Positions 25,201 through 36,055 of a stretch of 64,000 nt of DNA are shown in pieces. How positions within the stretch are numbered: the stretch's first letter is position 1; each line of letters opens with the position of its first letter. The stretch is from Bradyrhizobium algeriense (lineage in GTDB: Bacteria > Pseudomonadota > Alphaproteobacteria > Rhizobiales > Xanthobacteraceae). Made by a program: the position numbers and the translations under genes. Location of the stretch: the NCBI RefSeq assembly GCF_003062295.1, contig NZ_PYCN01000019.1, forward strand, positions 92,025 through 156,024, written 5' to 3'. The notes under the pieces are model-generated. The model was given only the letters and a program-made list of their open reading frames with translations. It was not told where the DNA came from and searched no databases.

Positions 25201-26793
25201 TCAATGCCTGAAATGCCGCACGCCCGTGAACACCATGGCGATGCCGTGCTCGTCGGCGGCCTTGATGACTTCGTCATCGCGGATCGAGCCGCCGGGCTGG
25301 ATCACGGCGGTGGCGCCGGCTTCGATGCAGGCCAGCATGCCATCGGCGAACGGGAAGAATGCATCGGAAGCGACGACCGAGCCCTTGGTGAGCGGCTCGG
25401 CGAGTTTTGCATCGGCCGCGGCATCAAGCGCCTTGCGGGCGGCGATGCGCGCGGAATCGACCCGGCTCATCTGGCCGGCGCCGATGCCAACGGTGGCGAG
25501 ATCCCTGGCATAGATGATGGTGTTGGACTTGACGTGCTTGGCGACGCGGAACGCGAATTTGAGGTCGCGCAGCTCGGCGTCGGTCGGCGCGCGTTTGGTC
25601 ACCGTCTTCAGCGTGAGGTCATCGACAACAGCATTGTCACGGCTCTGCACCAGCAGGCCGCCGGCGACGGTTTTCGCGGTCAAGCCCATCGCTCGCGGAT
25701 CGGGCAGGCTGCCGGCGAGGAGGAGCCGGAGGTTCTTCCGCTTCGCGATGATCGCGACGGCTTCTTCCGTCGCATCAGGCGCGATGATCACCTCGGTCAG
25801 GATTTCCGTGATGACGCGCGCGGCTTCGGCGTCGAGCGTCCGATTGACGGCGATGATGCCGCCATAGGGCGACTGCGTATCGCAGGCGAACGCCTTGCGG
25901 TAGGCGCTGACCAGATCGGGACCTTCGGCGACGCCGCAAGGGTTAGCGTGCTTGACGATGACGCAGGCCGCGGTGCGCGCCGGGTCGAACTCGCCGATGC
26001 ATTCGTAAGCTGCATCGGTATCGTTGATGTTGTTGTAGGACAGTTCCTTGCCCTGCAATTGCCGTGCGGTGGCGACGCCGGGCCGCTTGTCGGGCGTGCG
26101 ATAGAACGCGGCCGTCTGGTGCGGATTCTCGCCATAGCGCAACGACTGGATCAGCCGGCCGCCGAACGCGCGGAAATCCGGCGCGTCGTTCTTGAGCTGA
26201 AGGGCGAACCAGTTCGAGATCGCGGCGTCATAGGCGGCGGTGCGCGCATAGGCTTTTGCGGCAAGGCGGCGGCGCAGCGTAAGCGTCGTTGCGCCCTTGT
26301 TGGCGGAGAGTTCGTCGAGCACGGCCTGGTAATCCTGCGCCTCGACAACGACGGCGACATCGTCGTGGTTCTTCGCGGCCGCGCGGATCATCGCGGGACC
26401 GCCGATATCGATGTTCTCGATGCAGTCTTCGAAAGCAGCGCCTTTGTCGACGGTTTCCTCGAACGGGTAGAGGTTGACCACCAGCAGGTCGATCGGCGCG
26501 ATGCCATGCGCCTTCATCGCATCGGCATGTTCCTTGTTGTCTCGGATCGCGAGCAGGCCGCCATGCACCTTGGGGTGCAGGGTCTTGACCCGCCCGTCCA
26601 TCATTTCGGGGAAGCCGGTGAGGTCCGAGACGTCCTTGACCGGGAGCCCGGCCGCCGCGATCGCCTTGGCGGTGCCGCCCGTGGAGACGAGCTCGACGCC
26701 ATGGCCGGCCAGCGCCTTGGCAAATTCGATCAGGCCGGTCTTGTCGGAAACGGACAACAAAGCGCGGGTTACACGGCGCGGATGGTCGGTCAT
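25201..26793 (-). CDS. purH: Bifunctional AICAR transformylase/IMP cyclohydrolase PurH
   Basis: The full-length 530-residue protein has an N-terminal IMP cyclohydrolase domain (RALLSVSDKTGLIEFAKAL, STGGTAKAI, GRVKTLHPKVHGGLL) and a C-terminal AICAR formyltransferase domain (RYGENPHQTAAFY, KHANPCGVA, DAFFPFADG, QPGGSIRDDEVI, MVFTGVRHFRH). It carries out the last two steps of IMP synthesis in the cytosol. The repeats at 24975-25190 fill the space after its stop. Confidence 0.98.
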   Translation of the reverse strand: MTDHPRRVTRALLSVSDKTGLIEFAKALAGHGVELVSTGGTAKAIAAAGLPVKDVSDLTGFPEMMDGRVKTLHPKVHGGLLAIRDNKEHADAMKAHGIAPIDLLVVNLYPFEETVDKGAAFEDCIENIDIGGPAMIRAAAKNHDDVAVVVEAQDYQAVLDELSANKGATTLTLRRRLAAKAYARTAAYDAAISNWFALQLKNDAPDFRAFGGRLIQSLRYGENPHQTAAFYRTPDKRPGVATARQLQGKELSYNNINDTDAAYECIGEFDPARTAACVIVKHANPCGVAEGPDLVSAYRKAFACDTQSPYGGIIAVNRTLDAEAARVITEILTEVIIAPDATEEAVAIIAKRKNLRLLLAGSLPDPRAMGLTAKTVAGGLLVQSRDNAVVDDLTLKTVTKRAPTDAELRDLKFAFRVAKHVKSNTIIYARDLATVGIGAGQMSRVDSARIAARKALDAAADAKLAEPLTKGSVVASDAFFPFADGMLACIEAGATAVIQPGGSIRDDEVIKAADEHGIAMVFTGVRHFRH

Positions 26794-26904
26794 AAGGAGG
26801 TTCCTGGGCTGTAAGCCAGCCCGGTAGCACGGTTTTGCCGGTCGTGAAACCGGGCAAAAAACCCACCAAATCCACGTGTGGAAATCTCGCGGCCGACAGC
26901 AGCC

Positions 26905-28659
26905 TTAGAGCGGCAGTTCCGGCTCGCGCCGCGCATTGCGGCGGGCGTTCGCCCCGGCCGCCGTCGTCGCCGAGCGGACAAAACTCCAGCGGACCGAGGA
27001 GGCATGGCGGGAATCCTGGCGGATCACGATCTGGGCGGTGCGGCGGGGGCCGTCGTTGCCGGCCAGAAACACGCTGTCCTCGAGGTCGACCTTGTCGTCG
27101 AGTGCCTCGAAGGTCCAGACGTCGCGGTTGGCCAATACCAGCATGACGCCGCGCGCATCGCTGAGGCGGCTTGCCTTCACTGCGGGATGCAGATGAAACC
27201 GCAGGGCAAAATCGGTTTCGGCGCCCTTGATGCGCGCGCCCGGCGCCGGCGAGATGGTGTCCTCGCCGTCGAGCCTGCCGCCGTCCTGAGAGATCATCAG
27301 CACGCGGCGGTGCACGACGCCGAATTTTGCAAGATACCCGTCATGCGACGTGGTCAGCAGATCGCCGTCGGCCCTCGCCTCGCGGTAGCTTTCCACATTG
27401 GCCGGGCCGCTAACGACGGGCGCGCCCTGCAGCAGGCGCTTCATCGCCGACAGTTCGATGAACTGGCACGAGGACGTGTCGTGATAAGTCAGGGTCGAAT
27501 GCGCCGCGGTGCTGCGCGCAAAGCTGCGCCAATTATCGCGGCCGGTCGAGGGCATGCCGCAATTGACGACGATGCGGCTCGGTCCGGAAGACAATTCGAA
27601 CGCGAGGCAACCGGCATGCGCTTCCTGGCTGACATTCGGCGCCGGCGGCGGGCCGGTGTCCACGATGACGGTCGTCGCGCCGGCATCGAGGCGCTGGAAG
27701 CCGGTATACGGCATGTTCGCCATCGGTACGCCGTGGGTGTCGTCATAGGCGAGCAGGGTGGCCACCAGATCCGAGGGCGCGTTGCTCATGCCGTTGAACA
27801 GCGCAAAGCTGCCGTCGCCGTGACGGAAGAAGCGCAGCATCGGCATCATGCGGTCGATCGCATTCAAAAGTGCCGGCGGCGGCGCAATGTTGCGGGCGGC
27901 AAAGGTCTGCCGCAGCGGCAGCAAGTCGCTGAGCAGTTCGACCAGCGCGCCGGGGTTGCGCGAGATGTGCCCGCCGTCGGGCAGGATCTGCCGCTGCAAC
28001 TCGTCGGAAAGCCGTCGCGTGGCGGAACGGATGTGACGCGCCTGATTAGCCAGGCACAGCGAGGCATAGCACAGCGCGATCAGCACCTGCAGCCGCGGCA
28101 CGCCGTCGGCGATGTCGAGCATCGCGTAGCGCAAATAGCGAATCTCGCGGGTCAGCCCGCGCAGATATTTGCGATAGAATTTTCCGTCGGTGTCGCCGAG
28201 CACCAGCGGCGCCTGCGACAACAGCGAGATCACGCGGCGTGCCAGCACGTCGGGGCGACGTTCGAGCGGCCGCTTGCGCCCCGGGTTCGAGATCCAGTCG
28301 TCGACCAGCGAGCGGGCATTGGCGCGGGTCAGCGCGGTATCGGCGGCGCGCAGATGGCGCAGCCAGCCGAAGCCGAGTAGCGCCACTTCCCAATCTTCCG
28401 AGGGCGGTTCGAGATCGAAGATCGAGCGGCCATGGCAGGTCACGATCTTGCCGGCGAACACGAAGCGGCCGGCATAGATCTCGGCGGCGCGGGTGGCGTC
28501 GGCGGTGCGCAGGTCGTGCGGCGCGATGGTCAGCCGGTCGGCGCGGCCGGGCCACAGCCGCGACACCGCCACCGTAGCGCCGGTCGCACGCGCGATCACG
28601 GTCCGCGCCGAGCGGCTCATGATAAGCGTCGAGATGCGTCTGCGTTGAGCGACCGACAC
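26905..28659 (-). CDS. Heparinase II/III family protein
   Basis: A 584-residue protein with an N-terminal helical (alpha/alpha toroid) half and a C-terminal beta-rich heparinase II/III-like half (SGPSRIVVNCGMPS, STAAHSTLTYHDTSS, VHRRVLMISQDGGRLDGEDTI). Family members cleave acidic polysaccharides, but this subgroup next to rsmB/purH in alphaproteobacteria has no known substrate. The GTG at 28659 is preferred (AAGG six bases before); an ATG at 28620 would shorten it by 13 residues. No classical signal peptide is seen. Confidence 0.85.
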   Translation of the reverse strand: MSVAQRRRISTLIMSRSARTVIARATGATVAVSRLWPGRADRLTIAPHDLRTADATRAAEIYAGRFVFAGKIVTCHGRSIFDLEPPSEDWEVALLGFGWLRHLRAADTALTRANARSLVDDWISNPGRKRPLERRPDVLARRVISLLSQAPLVLGDTDGKFYRKYLRGLTREIRYLRYAMLDIADGVPRLQVLIALCYASLCLANQARHIRSATRRLSDELQRQILPDGGHISRNPGALVELLSDLLPLRQTFAARNIAPPPALLNAIDRMMPMLRFFRHGDGSFALFNGMSNAPSDLVATLLAYDDTHGVPMANMPYTGFQRLDAGATTVIVDTGPPPAPNVSQEAHAGCLAFELSSGPSRIVVNCGMPSTGRDNWRSFARSTAAHSTLTYHDTSSCQFIELSAMKRLLQGAPVVSGPANVESYREARADGDLLTTSHDGYLAKFGVVHRRVLMISQDGGRLDGEDTISPAPGARIKGAETDFALRFHLHPAVKASRLSDARGVMLVLANRDVWTFEALDDKVDLEDSVFLAGNDGPRRTAQIVIRQDSRHASSVRWSFVRSATTAAGANARRNARREPELPL

Positions 28660-28782
28660 GCCGTGCCTTGGTTCGGGAGGGAGGGGTATTCTGGCGAATC
28701 CTTTTAATCCGGAAACGCCGGGATGACACCATCTTGAAAACCGGCGAATCACCCCGAAGGGCGAGGAAATTCCAGCTTAAAA

Positions 28783-30132
28783 TCAGGATTTGACCAGGCG
28801 CGCCGCGTAAAATCCATCGAACCCGCCGAGCCGGGGGTCGGCATGGGGCAAATGGCAGGGCAGGGTCCGTAAATCGCCGTTTGCGGTCACGATTTCGCTC
28901 AGCCCCGCGACCTCGCTCGCCTCGACCGGGGCCCGGCGCACGCCGGATTCGGCGGCCAAAAGGGACGCGATCGCCTGTTCACCTTCCTCCGGCTCCAGCG
29001 AACAGGTGCAATAGACCAGCGTTCCGCCCGGCTTGAGCAGGGTGACCGCCCTTTGCAGCAGTCGCTTCTGCAAAGCCGTCAATGCGGCAATGTCGGCTTC
29101 CTGACGCAGCCAGGCCACGTCGGGGTGACGCCGGATGGTGCCGGTGGAGGTGCAGGGCGCGTCCACCAGCACGCCGTCGAACCCGCCATTGCCGCCACCG
29201 GGCCACTCGGCACCATCGGTCACGACGTCGTCGGCCTGCAACGAAAGCCGCGCCAGATTGTCGCGCAGCCGCGCCATGCGCGCCGGCGAGCGGTCGACCG
29301 CGGTGACGCGCGCGCCGGCCTGCGCCAGTTGCGCGGTTTTACCGCCGGGCGCGGCGCAGAGGTCGACAATGGTCTTGCCGCCGACGTCGCCGAACAACCG
29401 GGCCGGCAGCGCGGCGGCGGCGTCCTGCACCCACCACTGCCCCTCGGTGAAGCCGGGCAGCATGGTCACCGAACCCTGCAGCAAGGTGCGCACGGTGCCG
29501 GTCGGCAACGTCTCGCCGTGCAGGCGGCTCGCCCATTGCGCCGCGTCTGATTTCACGGTGATGTCGAGCGACGGCTCATAGCCGATGGCGAGCGCCATCT
29601 GCCGCGCCGTGGTCTCGCCATAGGCGCCGATCCAGCGCGCCAGCAGCCACGGCGGAATATCCAGGTTCTGCGACTTGACTTCGTCGATCAGCGGCTGCCC
29701 CTCGCGGGCGCAGCGGCGCAGCACCGCGTTGACGAGGCCGGCATATTTCGCGGCGCGTCGGTCCGATTGCACCAGCCGCACCGAGAGATCGACGGCGGCA
29801 TGATCGGGCACATCCATCCAGAGAATTTGTGCAGCACCGATCAGCAGCGCGCTTTGCGCGCGCGGCGCATCCGTCGGGATGCCGCGATCGAGCAGGCGCG
29901 AAAGCAAATGGCCGAGCGTGCCGAGCCGCCGCAGGATCGTCGCCACCAGCCGCCGCATCAGGGCACGATCGCGATCGGCCAGCGTCTTCAGGCCGGGATG
30001 CGCGCCGGCCCCGTCGAGCTGGTCGTCGAGGGTGCGATGCTTGTGCAGTACGCCGTCGAGTATGTCAGCTGCGATCCGGCGTGCCGCGAGACCGGGCACT
30101 TCGGCAGGTACTGCGAATCGGGAAGGTGGCAT
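28783..30132 (-). CDS. rsmB: RsmB/Fmu-type 16S rRNA m5C methyltransferase
   Basis: The 449-residue protein has an N-terminal NusB-like helical domain (about 15-145) followed by the class I methyltransferase core: DLCAAPGGKTAQLA (SAM motif I), DAPCTSTGTIRRHPD (motif IV with catalytic-cycle Cys) and YCTCSLEPEEGE (motif VI nucleophile Cys). This is the layout of RsmB, which makes m5C967 in 16S rRNA. It lies with heparinase and purH, all leftward. The order rsmB-heparinase-purH is, to my knowledge, common in relatives. Confidence 0.9.
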   Translation of the reverse strand: MPPSRFAVPAEVPGLAARRIAADILDGVLHKHRTLDDQLDGAGAHPGLKTLADRDRALMRRLVATILRRLGTLGHLLSRLLDRGIPTDAPRAQSALLIGAAQILWMDVPDHAAVDLSVRLVQSDRRAAKYAGLVNAVLRRCAREGQPLIDEVKSQNLDIPPWLLARWIGAYGETTARQMALAIGYEPSLDITVKSDAAQWASRLHGETLPTGTVRTLLQGSVTMLPGFTEGQWWVQDAAAALPARLFGDVGGKTIVDLCAAPGGKTAQLAQAGARVTAVDRSPARMARLRDNLARLSLQADDVVTDGAEWPGGGNGGFDGVLVDAPCTSTGTIRRHPDVAWLRQEADIAALTALQKRLLQRAVTLLKPGGTLVYCTCSLEPEEGEQAIASLLAAESGVRRAPVEASEVAGLSEIVTANGDLRTLPCHLPHADPRLGGFDGFYAARLVKS

Positions 30133-30291
30133 GAATCAGCAATGTCTCGGAAAGCGGAAAGGTTCTGGCTCATGCCATTGGAATGAAAGCCTGTTTGGCA
30201 TGCGAATATGCCAAATGTAAGAATCGCCACAGACAATTTCGCGAATGTGATGTCATCTGTGCGCCCATCCCTGTGCTAAGGGAGAATTGCG

Positions 30292-30501
30292 ATGACCGAC
30301 AGTCCCTCATTTCCCGCGCAAACCGCGGAACGCAACAAGCTGACGCCCGCCGCCGAGCGCGCGCTCGCCGAGGCCGAAGCCCGCCGCAAGGCCGCCGCGG
30401 CCAGCGCCATGCCGCAGCAGAAGGAGTTTCAGGGTCCGAAGGGCCCGGAACCGACCCGCTATGGCGATTGGGAGCACAAAGGGATCGCGTCGGATTTTTG
30501 A
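30292..30501 (+). CDS. SDHAF4/DUF1674 succinate dehydrogenase assembly factor
   Basis: This 69-residue protein ends in GPEPTRYGDWEHKGIASDF, the invariant C-terminal block of DUF1674 (SDHAF4/Sdh8). In mitochondria this protein binds flavinylated SdhA and aids complex II assembly; the bacterial ones are presumed similar. The N-terminal part is charged and disordered. AAGGGAG precedes the ATG at 30292. It is divergent from rsmB. Confidence 0.9.
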   Translation: MTDSPSFPAQTAERNKLTPAAERALAEAEARRKAAAASAMPQQKEFQGPKGPEPTRYGDWEHKGIASDF

Positions 30502-30562
30502 GGTCCAAGGGACCGCAATGGGCTCTTGCCGGATTGCCCGACTCAGCCCTTAGTCGGGGAAT

Positions 30563-31162
30563 ATGTCCCCATACGAGAGAATAAATGCATATCGGCCCAC
30601 GCGCCGGGGTTCCTGGCGCCGCTGGTTTTCGGCGGCCCTGCCGTGGCTATTCGTCCTCGGCGTCGCGGCGGGGACGATGCTGCCGGTACGGGACTGGGTG
30701 CGGCGGTCGTTGCCGAGCTCAGCCGACAGCCAGGCGGCGCGCGATGCCGAGATGGTGTGGAAGCGGGCTGGAAGGGCGGACACGCGTCGCGCCGTCGACG
30801 TCATCCGCACGATTGATGGAGACACGTTCGAGGCGCGGGTTCACTTGGAGCCGGGTCTCGATCTCAACACACGGGTGCGTCTGCGCGGCATCGACGCGCC
30901 TGAATTAAAGGCGTCCTGTGCGCAGGAGTTGCAGATGGCGGAGGCTGCGACCGGCGCTCTTCGCTCGCTGCTCGGGCAGGGCGATGTCGCGATCTTCAAT
31001 ATCGGGCCTGACAAATACGCGGGCCGTGTCGTGGCTGATGTCGCGACGAGGCGAACCGCAAGCCTTTCGACAGCGATGATCGCGTCAGGCCATGCGCGCA
31101 GCTACAATGGTGGCCATCGCAACAGTTGGTGCGCGAACGCAAGTCAACCGTTTGCGAAATAA
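30563..31162 (+). CDS. Membrane-anchored thermonuclease (SNase) family protein
   Basis: The 199-residue protein has one N-terminal membrane helix (about 22-42) and an SNase OB-fold domain (about 75-190): VIRTIDGDTFEARV, RVRLRGIDAPELK and DKYAGRVVADV supply the Asp, Arg/Glu and Arg of the active site. It probably faces the periplasm and cleaves DNA or RNA with calcium. A strong terminator lies directly after the stop. Confidence 0.88.
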   Translation: MSPYERINAYRPTRRGSWRRWFSAALPWLFVLGVAAGTMLPVRDWVRRSLPSSADSQAARDAEMVWKRAGRADTRRAVDVIRTIDGDTFEARVHLEPGLDLNTRVRLRGIDAPELKASCAQELQMAEAATGALRSLLGQGDVAIFNIGPDKYAGRVVADVATRRTASLSTAMIASGHARSYNGGHRNSWCANASQPFAK

Positions 31163-31190
31163 AAGAGCCGCGCGAACTGCGCGGCTCTTT
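31162..31190. terminator. Bidirectional rho-independent terminator
   Basis: AAAGAGCCGCGC and GCGCGGCTCTTT form a perfect 12-bp stem with a 5-base loop, A-run on the left and T-run on the right. It separates the convergent nuclease and L,D-transpeptidase genes and would work in both directions. Confidence 0.92.
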
Positions 31191-31210
31191 GCATTCAGAT
31201 CCGTGAGCAA

Positions 31211-31726
31211 TCAGCGCGTGACAGTCACCATCGTTCCGATCGGTACGCGTTGGTAGAGGTCGGAGATGTCGTCGTTGAGCATGCGGATGCAACCGTAGGA
31301 CACGAAGCCACCGACCGAACCCGGCACGTTGGTGCCGTGAATGGCGTATTCGCCGCCGGCCAGCGTCATCGCTGCCACGCCCATCGGGTTGCGCGGCGAG
31401 CCGCCGGGAATGACGTCGGGCATCTCGGGCTTGTCGCGCCTGACTTCGCTCGGTGGCGACCACGCCGGGTTGAGGTACTTGCCGTCGATCCGGGTGGTGC
31501 CCGCCCACTGCTTGCCGGCCTTGCCGACGCCGACCGGATAGCGCATGGCGCGGCCGGATTCGAGAACGAGATAGAGACGCCGCTCATGGGTCTTCACCAC
31601 GATCGTGCCCGGCGCGTAGTCGCCGTTGATACCGACCAGTTCCGGCCGCGCTTGCGCGGCTGACGACATCATCACAACGCTCATACCAATGGTGGCGGCC
31701 AGCGCCACCGCAATTCTCATCAACAT
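31211..31726 (-). CDS. L,D-transpeptidase (YkuD domain)
   Basis: The 171-residue periplasmic protein has a signal peptide (1-27) and a YkuD domain with the catalytic block IHGTNVPGSVGGFVSYGCIRM (His and Cys nucleophile). It forms 3-3 peptidoglycan cross-links or attaches lipoproteins to the wall. The start at 31726 follows GGAGCTGGGC; longer in-frame starts add an Arg-rich stretch with repeats and no signal sequence. Alphaproteobacteria commonly have many paralogues. Confidence 0.9.
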   Translation of the reverse strand: MLMRIAVALAATIGMSVVMMSSAAQARPELVGINGDYAPGTIVVKTHERRLYLVLESGRAMRYPVGVGKAGKQWAGTTRIDGKYLNPAWSPPSEVRRDKPEMPDVIPGGSPRNPMGVAAMTLAGGEYAIHGTNVPGSVGGFVSYGCIRMLNDDISDLYQRVPIGTMVTVTR

Positions 31727-32116
31727 GCCCAGCTCCAATCCGCCCGGCCAATCAGGGCCCTCAAATGTCCTTTCAAGCCTTGGCTCAAATCTTGGCTCAC
31801 GCCTCGACCTAAACCTTGGCGTCTCACCGTCTCGCCCACGCATTTTTAGTTTAGTCGCGCGAATTGACCGGCTGGTTTCGACGCCGGCCCGCAAAACTGT
31901 TTTCGACGGGGGAAACAAGGAAAATGTTCGAAATAAAGTAAATGATTTGAAAACAGCACATGGCAGCGAAAAGCCGCCTGAGGCGAGCTCGCCACTAACA
32001 ACCGCGTGAGCGCGACGGGATTGGCGCCACGTCCGGGATTTGCATCCCGGATTGCGTTTCGGATTTCCGGCCCTCGCCCGGAGGCCCGGGGCGAGAAGCC
32101 TGTGCCGGCGGCGGCC
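31727..32116. other. Gene-free stretch between L,D-transpeptidase and acs
   Basis: About 390 bases. The first part has imperfect copies of CTTGGCTCA (near 31780-31800); the middle is AT-rich (GAAATAAAGTAAATGATTTGAAAAC) and should hold the transpeptidase promoter. A short inverted repeat (TCCGGGATTTGCATCCCGGA) lies near 32032-32051, probably part of the acs transcript end. No gene seen. Confidence 0.5.
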
Positions 32117-34069
<1,953 letters not shown>

Positions 34070-34443
34070 TTTTACCCTCCCATTCGTTGCGGCGCCGCAC
34101 ATGCTGGGGGCCGCAAGCCGTCCTGATTGTTGCAACGATTATGCGTCGCGGGACGATGCCCGGACAAGGCGCAAACGTCTGCGACCTTGGTCGGCTGGGC
34201 GGCCATTGGCCTCGTTCCTGATCAAGATCGCCGACATTTTCAGGTTTTGGGGGAGCCCAAAATCAACGTTATCGCCGGAATGGCACCCATGACCGGTATC
34301 TAATAACCGTTAATGACGGAATCGGGACTCGCAAAGCGGTTCATTACCCCCTAAATGGCGTCCCCGGGGCCGGACGGCCCTCCGGAACCAAGTCACAACA
34401 ACGGGCATTGCCGGCAGACAGGTGGAGCAAGGCGATAACGGTC
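34070..34443. other. Divergent acs/topoisomerase promoter region
   Basis: About 374 bases with no coding potential. TAATAACCGTTAATG (near 34301-34315) and other AT-rich patches are likely promoter areas, but I cannot assign sites. Confidence 0.45.
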
Positions 34444-35601
34444 ATGATGGATCAGCAGAGTTTCGAGGCTACGCGGCCCGTTTCCGCCGATCCCGCCGTT
34501 GCATTGGCCGAAGCGCTCGGGCAACTGCCCAAGCCGACGCTGAAAGCGCCCGCGGCAAAGCCGCACATCGTTGTCAAAACCTCCGTCGCAGATCTGGCCG
34601 AGGAACTTGGCCTCAGGCTCGGCGACCAGAACGGGCTGACCATCCGCCGCGTCAAGCGCGGCAAGGGTTATTCATTCCATCGCGCCAACGGCACGCAGAT
34701 CCGTCACGCCGGCACCATCCGCCGCCTGCATTCGATGGCGGTGCCGCCGGCCTATCGCGACGTGCGCTATTCGGCCGATCCGAGCTCACATCTGCAGGCC
34801 GTCGGCATCGATGCGGCCGGCCGGCTGCAGTACCGCTACCATGTCGATTGGGAAAAGGTCCGCGAGCAGCGCAAGGCGCATCGCCTGGCGCGGCTGGTGG
34901 CGGCTTTGCCGAAGATCCGTCGCAAGGTCTCGGCCTATCTGTCCGGCGACGAGCCGACGCGCGAGTTCGCGCTCTCGGCGGTGATCGAACTGATCGCCCG
35001 CACCGCGATCCGGCCGGGCAACGAATCCTATGCCCGCCTCAACGGCACCCGCGGCGCCACCACGATGTTGAAGTCCAACGTCGCGCTGGAAAACGACTGC
35101 TTCGTCCTGACCTTCAAGGCCAAGGGCGGCAAGGCCGTGCGCAAGGAATGCGACGCCGCCAAGCTGGTGCGCGCCATCGGCATCCTGCGCACCGTGCCGG
35201 GCAAGCGCATGTTCCAGTATCGCGACAATTCCGGCACCGTTCGCACGGTCTCGACCACCACCGTGAATGCGTTCCTGCGCGAGATCGCCGGCATCAAGAT
35301 TTCGCTGAAGGACTTCCGCACCCTGATGGCATCAGCCGTGGTGCTGGAATCGCTGTCGCGGATTACGCCGGCAGCAAGCGAGCGCGGCCGCAAGAAGCAG
35401 GTGCTGGAAGCCGTGCGCGCCGCCGCGGATGAGCTGTCGAACACGCCCGCGATCTGCCGCAAGAGCTATGTCCACGACACCATCGTCACCGCGTTCGAGG
35501 ACGGCATCCTCGAACGTTTCGCGGCGACGATGAAGGGTTATCGCACGCAAGCCAAGCGCGAGGCGCTGCTGGCACAGGTGGTAACGGCAGCGGCCGCTTG
35601 A
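34444..35601 (+). CDS. DNA topoisomerase IB (poxvirus type)
   Basis: The 385-residue protein has the bacterial TopIB N-terminal domain (TIRRVKRGKGYSFHRANG) and the catalytic domain: IRPGNESYA (Arg), FKAKGGKAVRK (Lys), LKDFRTLMAS (Arg) and NTPAICRKSYVH with the nucleophile Tyr342. All pentad positions look intact. It relaxes both positive and negative supercoils via a 3' phosphotyrosine. ATG at 34444 or 34447 is preferred to an upstream TTG. It ends at a terminator hairpin. Confidence 0.92.
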   Translation: MMDQQSFEATRPVSADPAVALAEALGQLPKPTLKAPAAKPHIVVKTSVADLAEELGLRLGDQNGLTIRRVKRGKGYSFHRANGTQIRHAGTIRRLHSMAVPPAYRDVRYSADPSSHLQAVGIDAAGRLQYRYHVDWEKVREQRKAHRLARLVAALPKIRRKVSAYLSGDEPTREFALSAVIELIARTAIRPGNESYARLNGTRGATTMLKSNVALENDCFVLTFKAKGGKAVRKECDAAKLVRAIGILRTVPGKRMFQYRDNSGTVRTVSTTTVNAFLREIAGIKISLKDFRTLMASAVVLESLSRITPAASERGRKKQVLEAVRAAADELSNTPAICRKSYVHDTIVTAFEDGILERFAATMKGYRTQAKREALLAQVVTAAAA

Positions 35602-35607
35602 CCTTTC

Positions 35608-35626
35608 TTCTCCCACAAGGGGAGAA
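35608..35626. terminator. Terminator between topoisomerase IB and EVE genes
   Basis: TTCTCCC and GGGAGAA form a 7-bp stem with a 5-base loop, flanked by pyrimidine- and purine-rich runs, between convergent stops at 35601 and 35639. The U-run is better on the minus strand (CTTCTTCCTTTC upstream side), so strength is moderate. Confidence 0.5.
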
Positions 35627-35638
35627 AGGAAGAAGAAG

Positions 35639-36055
35639 CTACAGCCCGCCCATCTTGCAGACCATCTTCCACTCTTCCGCCGTCACCGGCTGCACCGACA
35701 GCCGCGAATATTTCACCAGCGCCATGTCGGCGAGCTTCTTGTCGGCCTTGATCGCGGCCATCGTCACCGGCGTCTTCAAGGGCTTGTCCGCCTTGATGTC
35801 GACGCAGACGAACTTTCCGGTTTTGTCGGAGGGATCGGGATAGGCCTCCTTGATCACCTCAGCGATGCCGACGATCTCCTTGCCCTCGTTGGAATGATAG
35901 AAGAATGCCTTGTCGCCTTTCTTCATGGCGACGAGGTTTTGGCGCGCGGTGAAATTGCGCACGCCGGTCCAGGCTTCGCCTTTTGCTCCCTTTGCAACCT
36001 GCTGGTCCCACGACCAGGTTGAAGGTTCGGATTTCACCAGCCAGTACGCCATCAT
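35639..36055 (-). CDS. EVE domain-containing protein
   Basis: The 138-residue protein is a single EVE domain (YWLVKSEPSTWSWDQQV, WTGVRNFTARQNLVAMKKGDKAFFYHSN, IVGIAEV), a PUA/ASCH-related fold that binds modified bases in DNA or RNA. Its ATG overlaps the gpsA stop (TAATG), so it is translated with gpsA. Together with tsaD (tRNA t6A) in the same operon, a link to modified RNA is plausible but unproven. Confidence 0.92.
   Translation of the reverse strand: MMAYWLVKSEPSTWSWDQQVAKGAKGEAWTGVRNFTARQNLVAMKKGDKAFFYHSNEGKEIVGIAEVIKEAYPDPSDKTGKFVCVDIKADKPLKTPVTMAAIKADKKLADMALVKYSRLSVQPVTAEEWKMVCKMGGL

Noticed and set aside
25204..26814. 536-codon open frame on the plus strand
   Set aside because: Exact antisense of purH, whose motifs are all intact.
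26878..28380. 500-codon open frame on the plus strand
   Set aside because: Antisense of the heparinase-like gene; low-complexity Arg/Gln/His composition and no domain.
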